A stretch of 11,499 nt of DNA from an uncultured Prevotella sp. GTDB taxonomy: Bacteria > Bacteroidota > Bacteroidia > Bacteroidales > Bacteroidaceae. The DNA lies in contig CAAHDP010000324.1 of assembly GCA_900770515.1 (NCBI GenBank), positions 1 to 11,499 of the forward strand. The letters run 5' to 3'. This document shows positions 1 through 6,838 of this stretch, in pieces. Every line of letters begins with the position of its first letter. Positions within the stretch are counted from its first letter, which is position 1. The translations under genes were made by a program, and so were the position numbers. The notes under the pieces were generated by a model, which was not told the DNA's origin, did no database searches, and saw nothing but the letters and a program-made list of their open reading frames with translations.

Positions 1-1040
1 GCTGCAATCTGGTGAGACTGTTGCCAAGCAGTCTGGAAAATAGCATCCTGCCAGTTGGTACCGATACCGAGGATAGATGGATCGCTGTAGGTTGCATCAG
101 GCTTGGAGATTTCGCCCTGACTTGCCAAGTCGTTGTAATACTCGGCAAACTCGCGGAGGTTCATGATGTCCAAACGCTTGTTCTGGCGGCTTGCAGCAAC
201 GCTACCTGTATAGGTAAACTTAGCTTCACCTGCCTTACCCTTCTTAGTGGTAATCAACACCACACCGTTGGCACCCTGTGCACCATAGATAGCGGTGGCA
301 GAAGCATCCTTCAATACCTCCATGCTCACGATATCGCTAGGGTTGATCAAAGACAAAGGAGATACGGCTGAGTGAGAACCGTTACCGAGCTTGTCGCCCA
401 AACCGAGAGAAGAACCACTGTTGCTCTGTGAGTTGAAGATGACACCATCTACAACGTACAATGGCTCAGAATTGGCATTGATAGTAGCGATACCACGAAC
501 GCTAACGGCTACGGCAGAACCTGGCTGACCGGATGTCTGGACAGCGTTTACACCGGAAATCTTTCCCTGGAAAGCCTGGTCAACGTTGGTAATAGGAGTC
601 TGCTTCAATGTCTTTTCGTCCATAGAAGCGGAAGCACCGGCGAGGTCGCTCTTCTTCATGGTACCATAACCTACAACCACTACTTCCTGAAGACTGTTGT
701 TGTCTTCTGTCAAGGTAACGTCGTACTTGGTCTGACCGCCCACCTTGAACGATTTGGTGATGTAACCTACGTAAGATACTTCCACGATCTGTCCGGCAGA
801 CACATTCAGGATGTAGTTACCATCCATGTCTGTTACTGCGGCATTTTTAGTACCTTTCACTTTCACTGTAGCGCCAATGATAGGTCCCATTGGGTCAGAA
901 ACGTTACCAGTGATTTTTTTAGTTTGTTGTACAGCTTGACTCGTTGTGATTCTGGCTGCAAAAGTTTGCTGAGGAGAGATGCCGAGAAGACTCAGGGCTG
1001 CTACACCAGCAAGCAACTTTTCTCTACTTTTATTGTTCAT
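1..1040 (-). CDS. SusC/RagA-family TonB-linked outer membrane protein (N-terminal 346 residues, cut by window edge)
   Basis: This is an outer-membrane beta-barrel transporter that would import oligosaccharides with a SusD-like lipoprotein, powered by TonB. Reading back from the ATG at 1038-1040, residues 1-29 form a Sec signal peptide with a hydrophobic core (LLAGVAALSLLG) and a likely cut near TFA-AR. Residues 42-112 form a carboxypeptidase-regulatory-like domain (ITGNVSDPMGPIIGATVKVK, then DMDGNY and VSYVGY). A TonB-box-like segment LQEVVVVGYG lies at 117-126. The plug follows, with VRGIATINANSEPLYVVDGV (181-200) and IYGAQGANGVVLITTKKGK (251-269), both typical of SusC proteins. There is no STN domain, so this is not an anti-sigma-linked form. 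Family members usually have about 1000 residues, so roughly two thirds lies left of the window, where susD would be expected. It is divergent from the mannan operon; that they share a substrate is inference. Confidence 0.96.
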   Translation of the reverse strand, partial: MNNKSREKLLAGVAALSLLGISPQQTFAARITTSQAVQQTKKITGNVSDPMGPIIGATVKVKGTKNAAVTDMDGNYILNVSAGQIVEVSYVGYITKSFKVGGQTKYDVTLTEDNNSLQEVVVVGYGTMKKSDLAGASASMDEKTLKQTPITNVDQAFQGKISGVNAVQTSGQPGSAVAVSVRGIATINANSEPLYVVDGVIFNSQSNSGSSLGLGDKLGNGSHSAVSPLSLINPSDIVSMEVLKDASATAIYGAQGANGVVLITTKKGKAGEAKFTYTGSVAASRQNKRLDIMNLREFAEYYNDLASQGEISKPDATYSDPSILGIGTNWQDAIFQTAWQQSHQIA

Positions 1041-1107
1041 AAATTCCTTGTTTTGTTAGTTTGAATGGTTTTAGGAGAGGGTTAAGCCTTTTTTCCTATT
1101 TCCGCTG

Positions 1108-1136
1108 CAAAATTACTGCTTTTTTATGAAAAACAA
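1108..1136 (-). promoter_or_regulatory. Bacteroidota-type promoter for the SusC gene
   Basis: Read on the minus strand, 1115-1108 is TAATTTTG, a full match to the Bacteroidota -7 consensus TAnnTTTG. A TTG at 1136-1134 lies 18 bases upstream, close to the usual -33 position. Transcription would start near 1100, giving a leader of about 60 bases before the ATG at 1040. The motif and spacing are seen; promoter activity is inferred. Confidence 0.55.
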
Positions 1137-1443
1137 TATACTTATTTTGCTAATTGCTGATACTTTTTTACTTTTTAGCAAATTTCTTGCAAAAAAATGA
1201 TTTTTTGATGTTTGTTGACTTGGGATGCTTTTCATTTATTCTTTTCTCGGAAAAGAAGTTTGGAATCAATAGATTCCGTTGGGGTGATATATTATATATA
1301 AATGTTCGCGTACCTTATTTTATTTAGCATCCTTATATGATATTAGTATCATTGGATTTTAAAAATAAGCACTTTTTTTTCATCTTTGCAGAAAAGTATG
1401 TTTATTGAGCAAAAAAATACATGAGAAGTTCGAAAATTTGCAG

Positions 1444-1451
1444 TATCTTTG
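1444..1451 (+). promoter_or_regulatory. -7 promoter box of the mannan operon
   Basis: TATCTTTG is a full match to TAnnTTTG and is followed by GCAGCC, a common context for these boxes. It lies 53 bases before the esterase ATG, so the leader would be about 45 bases. No clear -33 TTTG is found at the expected distance, which fits a promoter that needs an activator. No other full -7 box was found ahead of the downstream operon genes, so this is probably the main promoter for 1505-8020. Confidence 0.55.
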
Positions 1452-1504
1452 CAGCCGTAAAACAGAAAATAAACAATTAGCAATAAATTAATAACGATTG
1501 AACA

Positions 1505-2836
1505 ATGAAGCAGCATGTTTTTAGGTTTATAATGATAGTTGTTGTGATGAGTTTGCTCGGGTCGTTAGACCTGAGTGCACAAATCAAAGGAAATAACATC
1601 GTAGTAACGGTGATACCTGACCACCAGGATTGGAATTATCGGGTAGGCGAGAAGGCAACCTTCACGGTGAATGTCCGCAAGAGTGGAACATTATTAGATC
1701 ATGTGAAAATCGATTACGAGGCTGGTCCGGTGATGTTTCCAGAAGTGAAGAAAAGTACCACTCTCAAGGATGGAACGATGAAATGGAGTGGGGCGCTGAA
1801 GCAGCCGGGTTTCTATCGTTTCAAGGTCATCGCTCATGTGGATGGAAGAAACTACGAAGGACTCTGCACTGCAGGTTTTTCACCTGAGAAGATTCTTCCT
1901 TTCGCACAGGAACCGAAGGATTTCGATGCCTTTTGGAAGAAGGCACTTGATGAGGCTCGCCAGAACGACCTTAATCCTACGATGGTTCTCCTGCCAGAGC
2001 GTTGCACCAAGGACAAGAGAGTTTTTGAAATCAGTTATAACAACAATCGCTGGGGCTCTAAGATGTATGGTATCTTGAGCGTACCGGTGAAAGAAGGCAA
2101 GTATCCAGCCTTGCTTCGAGTTCCGGGTGCAGGTGTTCGTCCTTATTCGGGCGACACTTACACTGCACCTTCCGAGTGCATTGTCCTCGAAATCGGTATC
2201 CACGGAGTGCCTGTTACCATGGAGCAGAAGGTGTATGATGATCTTGCCAACGGTGAACTGAATGGTTATTGGGATACCAATCTCGAAAATCCTAACCGTA
2301 ACTCTTATAAGAGAGTAGTAACAGGGGCCGTTCGTGCAGTTGATTTCATTGCCTCTCTTCCTCAGTGGAATGGCAAGACCATCGGTGTAACGGGTTCTTC
2401 CCAGGGTGGATTCCTCTCCCTGGCAGTGGCTGCCCTCGACAAGCGCATCACCTTCCTGGCTCCCGTACATGATGCCATGTGCGATTACGAGGCTGAAATT
2501 CACGGAGTTGCAGGCGGTTGGCCTCACTATTTCTATAAGGAGAATCAGGCTCATGGAACTGCATGGAAAGAGCGGAAACTCACTGAACTGGAGAAAATGC
2601 GTTTGGAAGGTGCCCGCTATTATGATGGCGCCAACTTTGCCCGTCGCATCACCTGCCCAGGCTGGTATAGCTTCGGATATAATGATGAGGTAGTTCCACC
2701 TACTTCTTCTTATGGATTATATAATAGTGTGAAAGCGCCAAAGACCCTGAGTCTCTACCAGATGACCGGTCATTTCTGGTATCAGGAGCAGTGGGATGAA
2801 TGGCAGGCTTGGATTGTTCAACAATTAACTAAATAA
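1505..2836 (+). CDS. Secreted acetyl esterase, CE7/acetylxylan-esterase-like
   Basis: An alpha/beta-hydrolase predicted to remove O-acetyl groups from a plant polysaccharide or its oligosaccharides, probably in the periplasm. Residues 1-25 are a Sec signal peptide (hydrophobic IVVVMSLLG, cut near LSA-Q) without a lipobox. Residues about 28-125 look like a beta-rich N-terminal domain; the hydrolase domain runs from about 130 to 443. The nucleophile is Ser299 in GSSQG (297-301). The acid is probably Asp394 in NDEVVPP (393-399), matching the DxxxPP of CE7 enzymes, and the base is His423 in TGHFWYQ. The RGQ motif of typical CE7 enzymes is not visible; PGAG (208-211) lies about there, so the assignment is to the wider acetylxylan-esterase group. 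The protein is longer (443 residues) than cytoplasmic CE7 enzymes of about 320. It is the first operon gene, four bases before GH26, so mannan deacetylation is inferred. No Shine-Dalgarno sequence precedes the ATG. Confidence 0.85.
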   Translation: MKQHVFRFIMIVVVMSLLGSLDLSAQIKGNNIVVTVIPDHQDWNYRVGEKATFTVNVRKSGTLLDHVKIDYEAGPVMFPEVKKSTTLKDGTMKWSGALKQPGFYRFKVIAHVDGRNYEGLCTAGFSPEKILPFAQEPKDFDAFWKKALDEARQNDLNPTMVLLPERCTKDKRVFEISYNNNRWGSKMYGILSVPVKEGKYPALLRVPGAGVRPYSGDTYTAPSECIVLEIGIHGVPVTMEQKVYDDLANGELNGYWDTNLENPNRNSYKRVVTGAVRAVDFIASLPQWNGKTIGVTGSSQGGFLSLAVAALDKRITFLAPVHDAMCDYEAEIHGVAGGWPHYFYKENQAHGTAWKERKLTELEKMRLEGARYYDGANFARRITCPGWYSFGYNDEVVPPTSSYGLYNSVKAPKTLSLYQMTGHFWYQEQWDEWQAWIVQQLTK

Positions 2837-2840
2837 ATTT

Positions 2841-4001
2841 ATGTTCGGAAAAAGAATATTGATCAGTGCTGTTTGTCTGCTGGCGATGCAGGGAGCTATG
2901 GCACAGGTGGATGGTACCACTGGTGCTTCTGTTCAGGCTGCAGGTACATCTTGCAGTAAAGACAAAAAGGTTTGCTGCAAAACACCAGCTGAGCAACTGA
3001 TAATTCGTCTGCAGAAATTATTAAACAAGGGTATTATGTTGGGGCATCAGGATGATCCGGTGTATGGTACTACTTGGAAATGGGAACAGGGAAAGAGTGA
3101 CGTGCTCCTTACTATGGGTGATTACCCTGCCGTGATGGGCTTTGACCTCGGCAAGATAGAGCTGGACAGCAAGGAGAACCTCGATGGGGTTCCTTTTGAT
3201 AGAATGCGCCAGGAGATTATCGCCCAGAACAAGCGAGGAGGTATCGTTACCCTGAGCTGGCATCCTTGGAATCCAGCAACAGGCGAGAATGCCTGGGATC
3301 CGAAGGGAGATGCTGTGGCTGCCGTACTCGATGGGGGAGCACAGCAGAAGAAGTTCGATGCCTGGCTCAAGAAAGTATCAGACTTCATTCTCTCGTTGAA
3401 AGATAGCAAAGGAAATCTCGTTCCCGTCATCTTCCGTCCATGGCATGAAATGAATGGTGGATGGTTCTGGTGGGGAGCCAACAGTTGTACACCTGCACAA
3501 TATAACCAGCTTTACGCAAAAACCTATCGCACACTTACTAAAAATGGATGTACAAATATCGTTTGGGCTTGGTCGCCTAACCTCGGAAGCGAGAAAACCG
3601 TTGAGGCTTTCCTGGAGCGTTATCCGGGCAATGACTTCGTGGATATGGTAGGCGTGGATGTTTATGAGTTTGACAACGATGATGCCAACTATCAGACCAA
3701 TCTGAAGAATACCCTGGATGTAATGATGGAAGCCAACAAGAAAATCAACAGGATTCCTGCACTCACCGAGACAGGATGCCGTGGTATTTCGCAGAAGCAG
3801 AACTGGTTCACACAGGCTCTCTGGCCGGTACTTCAGAAGTATCAGTTGAGCTACGTTCTCTTCTGGCGAAATGCATGGGACAAACCGCAGGAGGAAGCCT
3901 ATCTCCCAGGTGTAGGCGATGGAGCCATCGTTGAGGACTTCAAGGCATTCAAGAAGGAAAAGAAAGTCCTCTTTGCCAAAGACATCAAGAAAGTTAAGTG
4001 A
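2841..4001 (+). CDS. GH26 endo-beta-1,4-mannanase (mannobiose-forming type likely)
   Basis: This glycoside hydrolase family 26 enzyme cleaves beta-1,4-mannan; its B. fragilis counterpart in the same gene order releases mannobiose. Residues 1-21 form a signal peptide (ILISAVCLLAMQGAMA-Q). There is no lipobox and no type IX C-terminal domain, so a periplasmic location is likely. A short Cys-rich linker (C38, C45, C46) precedes the catalytic (beta/alpha)8 domain from about 50 to 380. The acid/base is Glu203 in RPWHEMNGGWFWWG (199-212), the hallmark of the family, and the nucleophile is Glu310 in PALTETGCRG. W140-H141-P142 and the aromatic strip W243/W245 fit the mannan-binding cleft. The gene starts four bases after the esterase stop, suggesting coupled translation. 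Its TGA stop lies inside a short heptamer-like repeat. Confidence 0.95.
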   Translation: MFGKRILISAVCLLAMQGAMAQVDGTTGASVQAAGTSCSKDKKVCCKTPAEQLIIRLQKLLNKGIMLGHQDDPVYGTTWKWEQGKSDVLLTMGDYPAVMGFDLGKIELDSKENLDGVPFDRMRQEIIAQNKRGGIVTLSWHPWNPATGENAWDPKGDAVAAVLDGGAQQKKFDAWLKKVSDFILSLKDSKGNLVPVIFRPWHEMNGGWFWWGANSCTPAQYNQLYAKTYRTLTKNGCTNIVWAWSPNLGSEKTVEAFLERYPGNDFVDMVGVDVYEFDNDDANYQTNLKNTLDVMMEANKKINRIPALTETGCRGISQKQNWFTQALWPVLQKYQLSYVLFWRNAWDKPQEEAYLPGVGDGAIVEDFKAFKKEKKVLFAKDIKKVK

Positions 4002-4018
4002 AGAACGAAGAGTGAAGA
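3998..4018 (+). repeat. Short GTGAAGA-type heptamer repeat over the GH26 stop codon
   Basis: Three head-to-tail heptamers, GTGAAGA (3998-4004), ACGAAGA (4005-4011) and GTGAAGA (4012-4018), run across the end of the mannanase gene. The stop TGA at 3999-4001 is part of the first unit. The sequence differs from the AAGTTCA array that starts 25 bases further on, but has the same seven-base period. Confidence 0.55.
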
Positions 4019-4029
4019 ATTCAATAGTC

Positions 4030-4091
4030 TTTACTAATCATAAAGTTCAAAGTTCAAAGTTCAAAGTTCAAAGTTTAAAGTTCAAAGTAAA
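4030..4091 (+). repeat. AAGTTCA heptamer array 1, upstream of the phosphorylase start
   Basis: A leader TTTACTAATCATA (4030-4042) is followed by six tandem heptamers (4043-4084): AAGTTCA four times, AAGTTTA once, AAGTTCA once. A divergent last unit AAGTAAA (4085-4091) follows. The array ends 14 bases before the ATG at 4099. Bases 4030-4065 are identical to 8831-8866. The array would be transcribed as an A/U-rich intercistronic leader. If read as coding, it yields a false N-terminal extension of the phosphorylase rich in KFKVQS. Function unknown. Confidence 0.9.
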
Positions 4092-4098
4092 AAATATT

Positions 4099-5271
4099 AT
4101 GACAACATTTCAAGACAAAGTGAAAGCACTTCGCGCTCATCATGAGGAATTGCTGAGCCGCAAGAATGAACCAGTAGAGTGGGGAAACGGCATCTACGAG
4201 AAATATAAGAACCCAATCCTCACCGCAGAACATACTCCATTGGAGTGGCGTTACGACTTCGATGAGAAGAGCAACCCATATCTGATGCAGCGCATCATGA
4301 TGAATGCTACCCTCAACTCAGGTGCCATCAAGTGGAACGGAAAGTATCTCCTCGTTGTTCGTGTAGAGGGAGCCGACCGCAAGAGTTTCTTTGCTGTTGC
4401 TGAGAGCCCTAACGGTATCGACAACTTCCGTTTCTGGGATGAGCCTATTACCATGCCAGAGGATGTAATTCCTGCTACCAATATCTATGATATGCGACTC
4501 ACTGCCCATGAGGATGGCTATATCTATGGCGTGTTCTGTGCTGAGCGTCATGATGATGCACAGCCTGGTGACCTCAGTGCTGCTACTGCTACAGCAGCCA
4601 TCGCCCGTACCAAGGACTTGGTTAACTGGGAGCGTCTTCCTGATTTGAAGACCAAGAGCCAGCAGCGCAATGTGGTTCTCCATCCAGAGTTCGTAGATGG
4701 CAAGTATGCTTTCTATACCCGTCCACAGGATGGCTTTATCGATACAGGTTCAGGTGGCGGTATTGGTTGGGCACTGGTTGATGACATCACTCACGCCGAA
4801 ATCACGGAAGAGAAGATTATCAATGCCCGTCATTATCACACCATCCAGGAGGTGAAGAATGGTGAGGGACCTCACCCAATCAAGACCGATAAGGGTTGGT
4901 TGCACCTGGCTCACGGTGTTCGTGGCTGTGCCAGCGGTCTCCGCTATGTGCTCTATATGTATATGACCTCTCTTGAGGATCCTACAGAAGTCATCGCAGA
5001 ACCAGGTGGATACCTCCTCGTACCAGAGGGCCCTGAGTATATTGGTGATGTGATGAACGTAGTGTTTGCTAACGGTTGGATTGCAGATGAGGATGGCAAG
5101 GTATTTATCTACTATGCTTCTTCTGATACACGTATGCACGTAGCTACCTCAACCATCGACCGTCTGGTAGACTACTGCATGAACACGCCAAAGGATGACT
5201 ATCGCACCCAGTTCTCTGTGGAGAAAATCAAGGCTTTGGTAGCAAAGAACAGACAGACATTAGGTAAATAA
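4099..5271 (+). CDS. mgp: 4-O-beta-D-mannosyl-D-glucose phosphorylase (GH130)
   Basis: This cytoplasmic enzyme phosphorolyses mannosyl-beta-1,4-glucose to alpha-mannose 1-phosphate and glucose (EC 2.4.1.281), the last step of the mannobiose route. At 390 residues with no signal peptide it matches the length of B. fragilis MGP. The five-bladed beta-propeller fold is expected from the family. Visible hallmarks are EWGNGIYEKYKNPILTAEHT (27-46), RIMMNATLNSGAIKWNGKYL (65-84), VRVEGADRKSFF (87-98) and Asp131 in NIYDMRLT, the residue corresponding to the general acid of the B. fragilis enzyme. Basic residues such as R150, R208 and H273 are candidates for the phosphate site. I chose the ATG at 4099 because the frame upstream runs through the heptamer array and into the GH26 gene, while the family begins MTTFQ. 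The gap to GH26 is 97 bases, all repeat-like sequence. Confidence 0.96.
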   Translation: MTTFQDKVKALRAHHEELLSRKNEPVEWGNGIYEKYKNPILTAEHTPLEWRYDFDEKSNPYLMQRIMMNATLNSGAIKWNGKYLLVVRVEGADRKSFFAVAESPNGIDNFRFWDEPITMPEDVIPATNIYDMRLTAHEDGYIYGVFCAERHDDAQPGDLSAATATAAIARTKDLVNWERLPDLKTKSQQRNVVLHPEFVDGKYAFYTRPQDGFIDTGSGGGIGWALVDDITHAEITEEKIINARHYHTIQEVKNGEGPHPIKTDKGWLHLAHGVRGCASGLRYVLYMYMTSLEDPTEVIAEPGGYLLVPEGPEYIGDVMNVVFANGWIADEDGKVFIYYASSDTRMHVATSTIDRLVDYCMNTPKDDYRTQFSVEKIKALVAKNRQTLGK

Positions 5272-5295
5272 TTTTTTTATAGGTATAAAGATTGT

Positions 5296-5352
5296 AGGGA
5301 TTCATGACTCTCGTACGTATTATATATATGTACGAGGGATGGATCCCTTTTT
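5296..5352 (+). terminator. Compound hairpin with T-tract between phosphorylase and symporter (terminator or attenuator)
   Basis: A 13-pair stem joins 5308-5320 with 5326-5338 (core CTCGTAC/GTACGAG, two G-T pairs, loop TATAT). An outer stem AGGGAT (5296-5301) / ATCCCT (5343-5348) encloses it, and five T follow (5348-5352). Alternatively, AGGGA (5335-5339) can pair with TCCCT (5344-5348) round a TGGA loop, giving a compact terminator hairpin that would break the base of the long stem. Shared use of 5335-5338 makes the two forms partly exclusive. It lies inside an operon, so partial termination, attenuation or RNA processing are all possible. Confidence 0.55.
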
Positions 5353-5383
5353 ACAAAGTAACATATACCATATAAAAGTAATT

Positions 5384-5421
5384 ATAAAGTTCAATGTTCA
5401 AAATTCAAAGTTCAAAGTAAA
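5384..5421 (+). repeat. AAGTTCA heptamer array 2, upstream of the symporter start
   Basis: After a leader TAATTATA (5379-5386), four heptamers follow: AAGTTCA (5387-5393), ATGTTCA (5394-5400), AAATTCA (5401-5407) and AAGTTCA (5408-5414). The terminal unit AAGTAAA (5415-5421) comes next, with ACA and then the ATG at 5425. The units are more degenerate than in array 1, but the leader, period, final unit and distance to the start codon are kept. Confidence 0.85.
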
Positions 5422-5424
5422 ACA

Positions 5425-6768
5425 ATGGCTAGTATAAAAGAAAAAATTGCTTATGCGCTGGGTGATGCCGCTGCCGGCGGCATCGTATGGAAGGTGATGT
5501 CTATCGCCTTTCCGCTCTTCTTTACCAATGTCTTCGGACTCTCGTTTGCCGATGCTGCCGTATTGATGCTGGTGGCTCGTATGTTTGATGTGGTTACCGA
5601 CCCGCTGATGGGTACCCTTGCCGACCGTACCCAGAGTCGTTTCGGCACCTATCGCCCTTGGCTCATCTATGGAGCCATTCCTTTCGGATTGATTTTCGCA
5701 CTCTTGCTTTACACGCCTGATTTCGGTCCTGTGGGCAAGCGCATCTATGCTTATGCTCTCTATCTGCTGATGATGGCGGTCTATACCATGGTGAATGTGC
5801 CTTACGGATCGCTGCTCGGTGTGATGACCGAGGATGATGACGAGAAGAATCAGTTCTCTTCCTTCCGCATGGTGGGAGCTTATGCGATGGGTTTCATCAC
5901 CTTGCTCTCTTTTCCGTATCTTCAAGAAATGGTAGGCGGTACAGCTGCTCATCAGTATGCTGTTATCGGTGCTATCCTTGGTATTGCGGCAGCCGTGATG
6001 ACCTTGGTTTGCGGTCTCCTTACCAAGGAACGCCTCAAGCCGAAGCGTGCCGAGAAGTTCTCTTTCCATCAGTTCTCCGACCTCGTTCACAACAAGGCTT
6101 GGCTTTATATGACAGCCATCGCTGTGTGTACCAATTTCTTCAATGGTTTCCGCTATGCAGTAGCTGGCTATATGTTCGATTACTGTCTGCATGGCAATGT
6201 AACTATCGAGGGATTGATTATCAACTATACCGTCTTCATGGCGTTTGGTGAGGTAACCTGTATGATTTTCGGCGGCGTATCGCCATGGTTCACCCGATTG
6301 GTGGGCAGCAAGCGAATGGCGTTCTTCTGGGCAGCAGCACTCTGTCTGGTCCTCTCGGTCATCTTCTTCTTCATCCCGATGGATCCATCTTATATCTGGG
6401 TGATGATAGTTATCGTTGTCCTTACTTCTATGGGTATCGGTATCTATTCACCATTGATGTGGTCTATGTATGCGGATGTAGCCGACTATCACACAGAGCA
6501 TTTCGGAACCTCTGCCACCGGACTGATTTTCTCTTCAGGAACCATGAGTCAGAAGTTTGGTACTGCCATTTCCGGTTCGCTCATCGCCCTCTTCCTGGGT
6601 TGGGCAGGTGCCAACATGATTACGGATAAGATGGGAAATACGATGATAGACCCAGCCAGTGTCACAGATTCTGTGCTCACCATGGTATGGTCCTTGTTCT
6701 CTATCTTCCCGGCAGTCATCGCCTTCCTGCTGATGGTGCTCTCTTGGAAGTTCCCTATCAGAAAGTAG
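5425..6768 (+). CDS. GPH-family (MelB-like) sugar:cation symporter, probable mannobiose importer
   Basis: This inner-membrane carrier of the glycoside-pentoside-hexuronide family has 447 residues and about 12 hydrophobic segments. The family signature lies at 51-79: ARMFDVVTDPLMGTLADRTQ continuing into SRFGTYRPW. Asp55 and Asp59 fall at the same numbers as the cation-site aspartates of E. coli MelB. The MelB Asp124 position is Asn124 here, in VNVPYGSLLGV. The central cytoplasmic loop is about 200-222 (KERLKPKRAEKFSFHQ), and a second conserved block is SMYADVADYHTEHFGTSATG (347-366). In B. fragilis a transporter of this type sits between the phosphorylase and the epimerase, as here, so mannobiose (and perhaps mannosylglucose) is the likely cargo; the sequence alone does not prove it. 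The start is preceded by heptamer array 2 and no Shine-Dalgarno motif. Confidence 0.93.
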   Translation: MASIKEKIAYALGDAAAGGIVWKVMSIAFPLFFTNVFGLSFADAAVLMLVARMFDVVTDPLMGTLADRTQSRFGTYRPWLIYGAIPFGLIFALLLYTPDFGPVGKRIYAYALYLLMMAVYTMVNVPYGSLLGVMTEDDDEKNQFSSFRMVGAYAMGFITLLSFPYLQEMVGGTAAHQYAVIGAILGIAAAVMTLVCGLLTKERLKPKRAEKFSFHQFSDLVHNKAWLYMTAIAVCTNFFNGFRYAVAGYMFDYCLHGNVTIEGLIINYTVFMAFGEVTCMIFGGVSPWFTRLVGSKRMAFFWAAALCLVLSVIFFFIPMDPSYIWVMIVIVVLTSMGIGIYSPLMWSMYADVADYHTEHFGTSATGLIFSSGTMSQKFGTAISGSLIALFLGWAGANMITDKMGNTMIDPASVTDSVLTMVWSLFSIFPAVIAFLLMVLSWKFPIRK

Positions 6769-6774
6769 GCAGTG

Positions 6775-6795
6775 CCCGGGAATAAGTATCTCGGG
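6775..6795 (+). other. Small intercistronic hairpin after the symporter gene
   Basis: CCCGGG (6775-6780) pairs with CTCGGG (6790-6795) over a nine-base loop, six pairs including one G-T. No T-run follows, so it is more likely an RNA-stability element than a terminator. The epimerase starts 44 bases on. Confidence 0.4.
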
Positions 6796-6838
6796 AAGTA
6801 AATATTGATATTTAACTGATAATCACTATAGAACGAAT

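Larger units (their letters stand above)
1041..1504. other. Divergent A/T-rich intergenic control region between SusC and the mannan operon
   Basis: This 464-base stretch holds no credible gene. It is strongly A/T-rich with many T and A runs. It contains the SusC promoter (1108-1136, minus), a -7 box for the esterase operon (1444-1451, plus), a near-match CATCTTTG at 1381-1388, and a perfect 6-bp inverted repeat GGAATC (1262-1267) / GATTCC (1272-1277) with a 4-base spacer. Such a region between a SusC gene and a divergent enzyme operon is where a pathway-specific regulator would bind. No regulator gene is present in the window, and no operator can be named with confidence. Confidence 0.6.

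Noticed and set aside
12..371. 119-codon plus-strand open frame opposite SusC
   Set aside because: It is antisense to the clear SusC plug domain and has no coding signal of its own.
1381..1388. CATCTTTG as a second promoter box for the esterase
   Set aside because: It misses the first T of TAnnTTTG; the full match at 1444-1451 is better placed.
1880..2554. 224-codon minus-strand open frame inside the esterase gene
   Set aside because: It is fully antisense to a well-supported gene, and its protein has no recognisable motif.
4030..4091. CRISPR-like array
   Set aside because: The units are seven bases long and contiguous with no spacers, and no cas genes are present.
3919..4098. N-terminal extension of the GH130 gene to a start at 3919
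   Set aside because: It overlaps the GH26 gene and translates the heptamer array into a KFKVQS-type repeat. The family starts at the ATG at 4099, giving the expected 390 residues.
5398..6192. 264-codon minus-strand open frame inside the symporter gene
   Set aside because: It is rich in His, Arg and Glu as expected from antisense reading of a membrane protein, and it ends in translated heptamer repeats.
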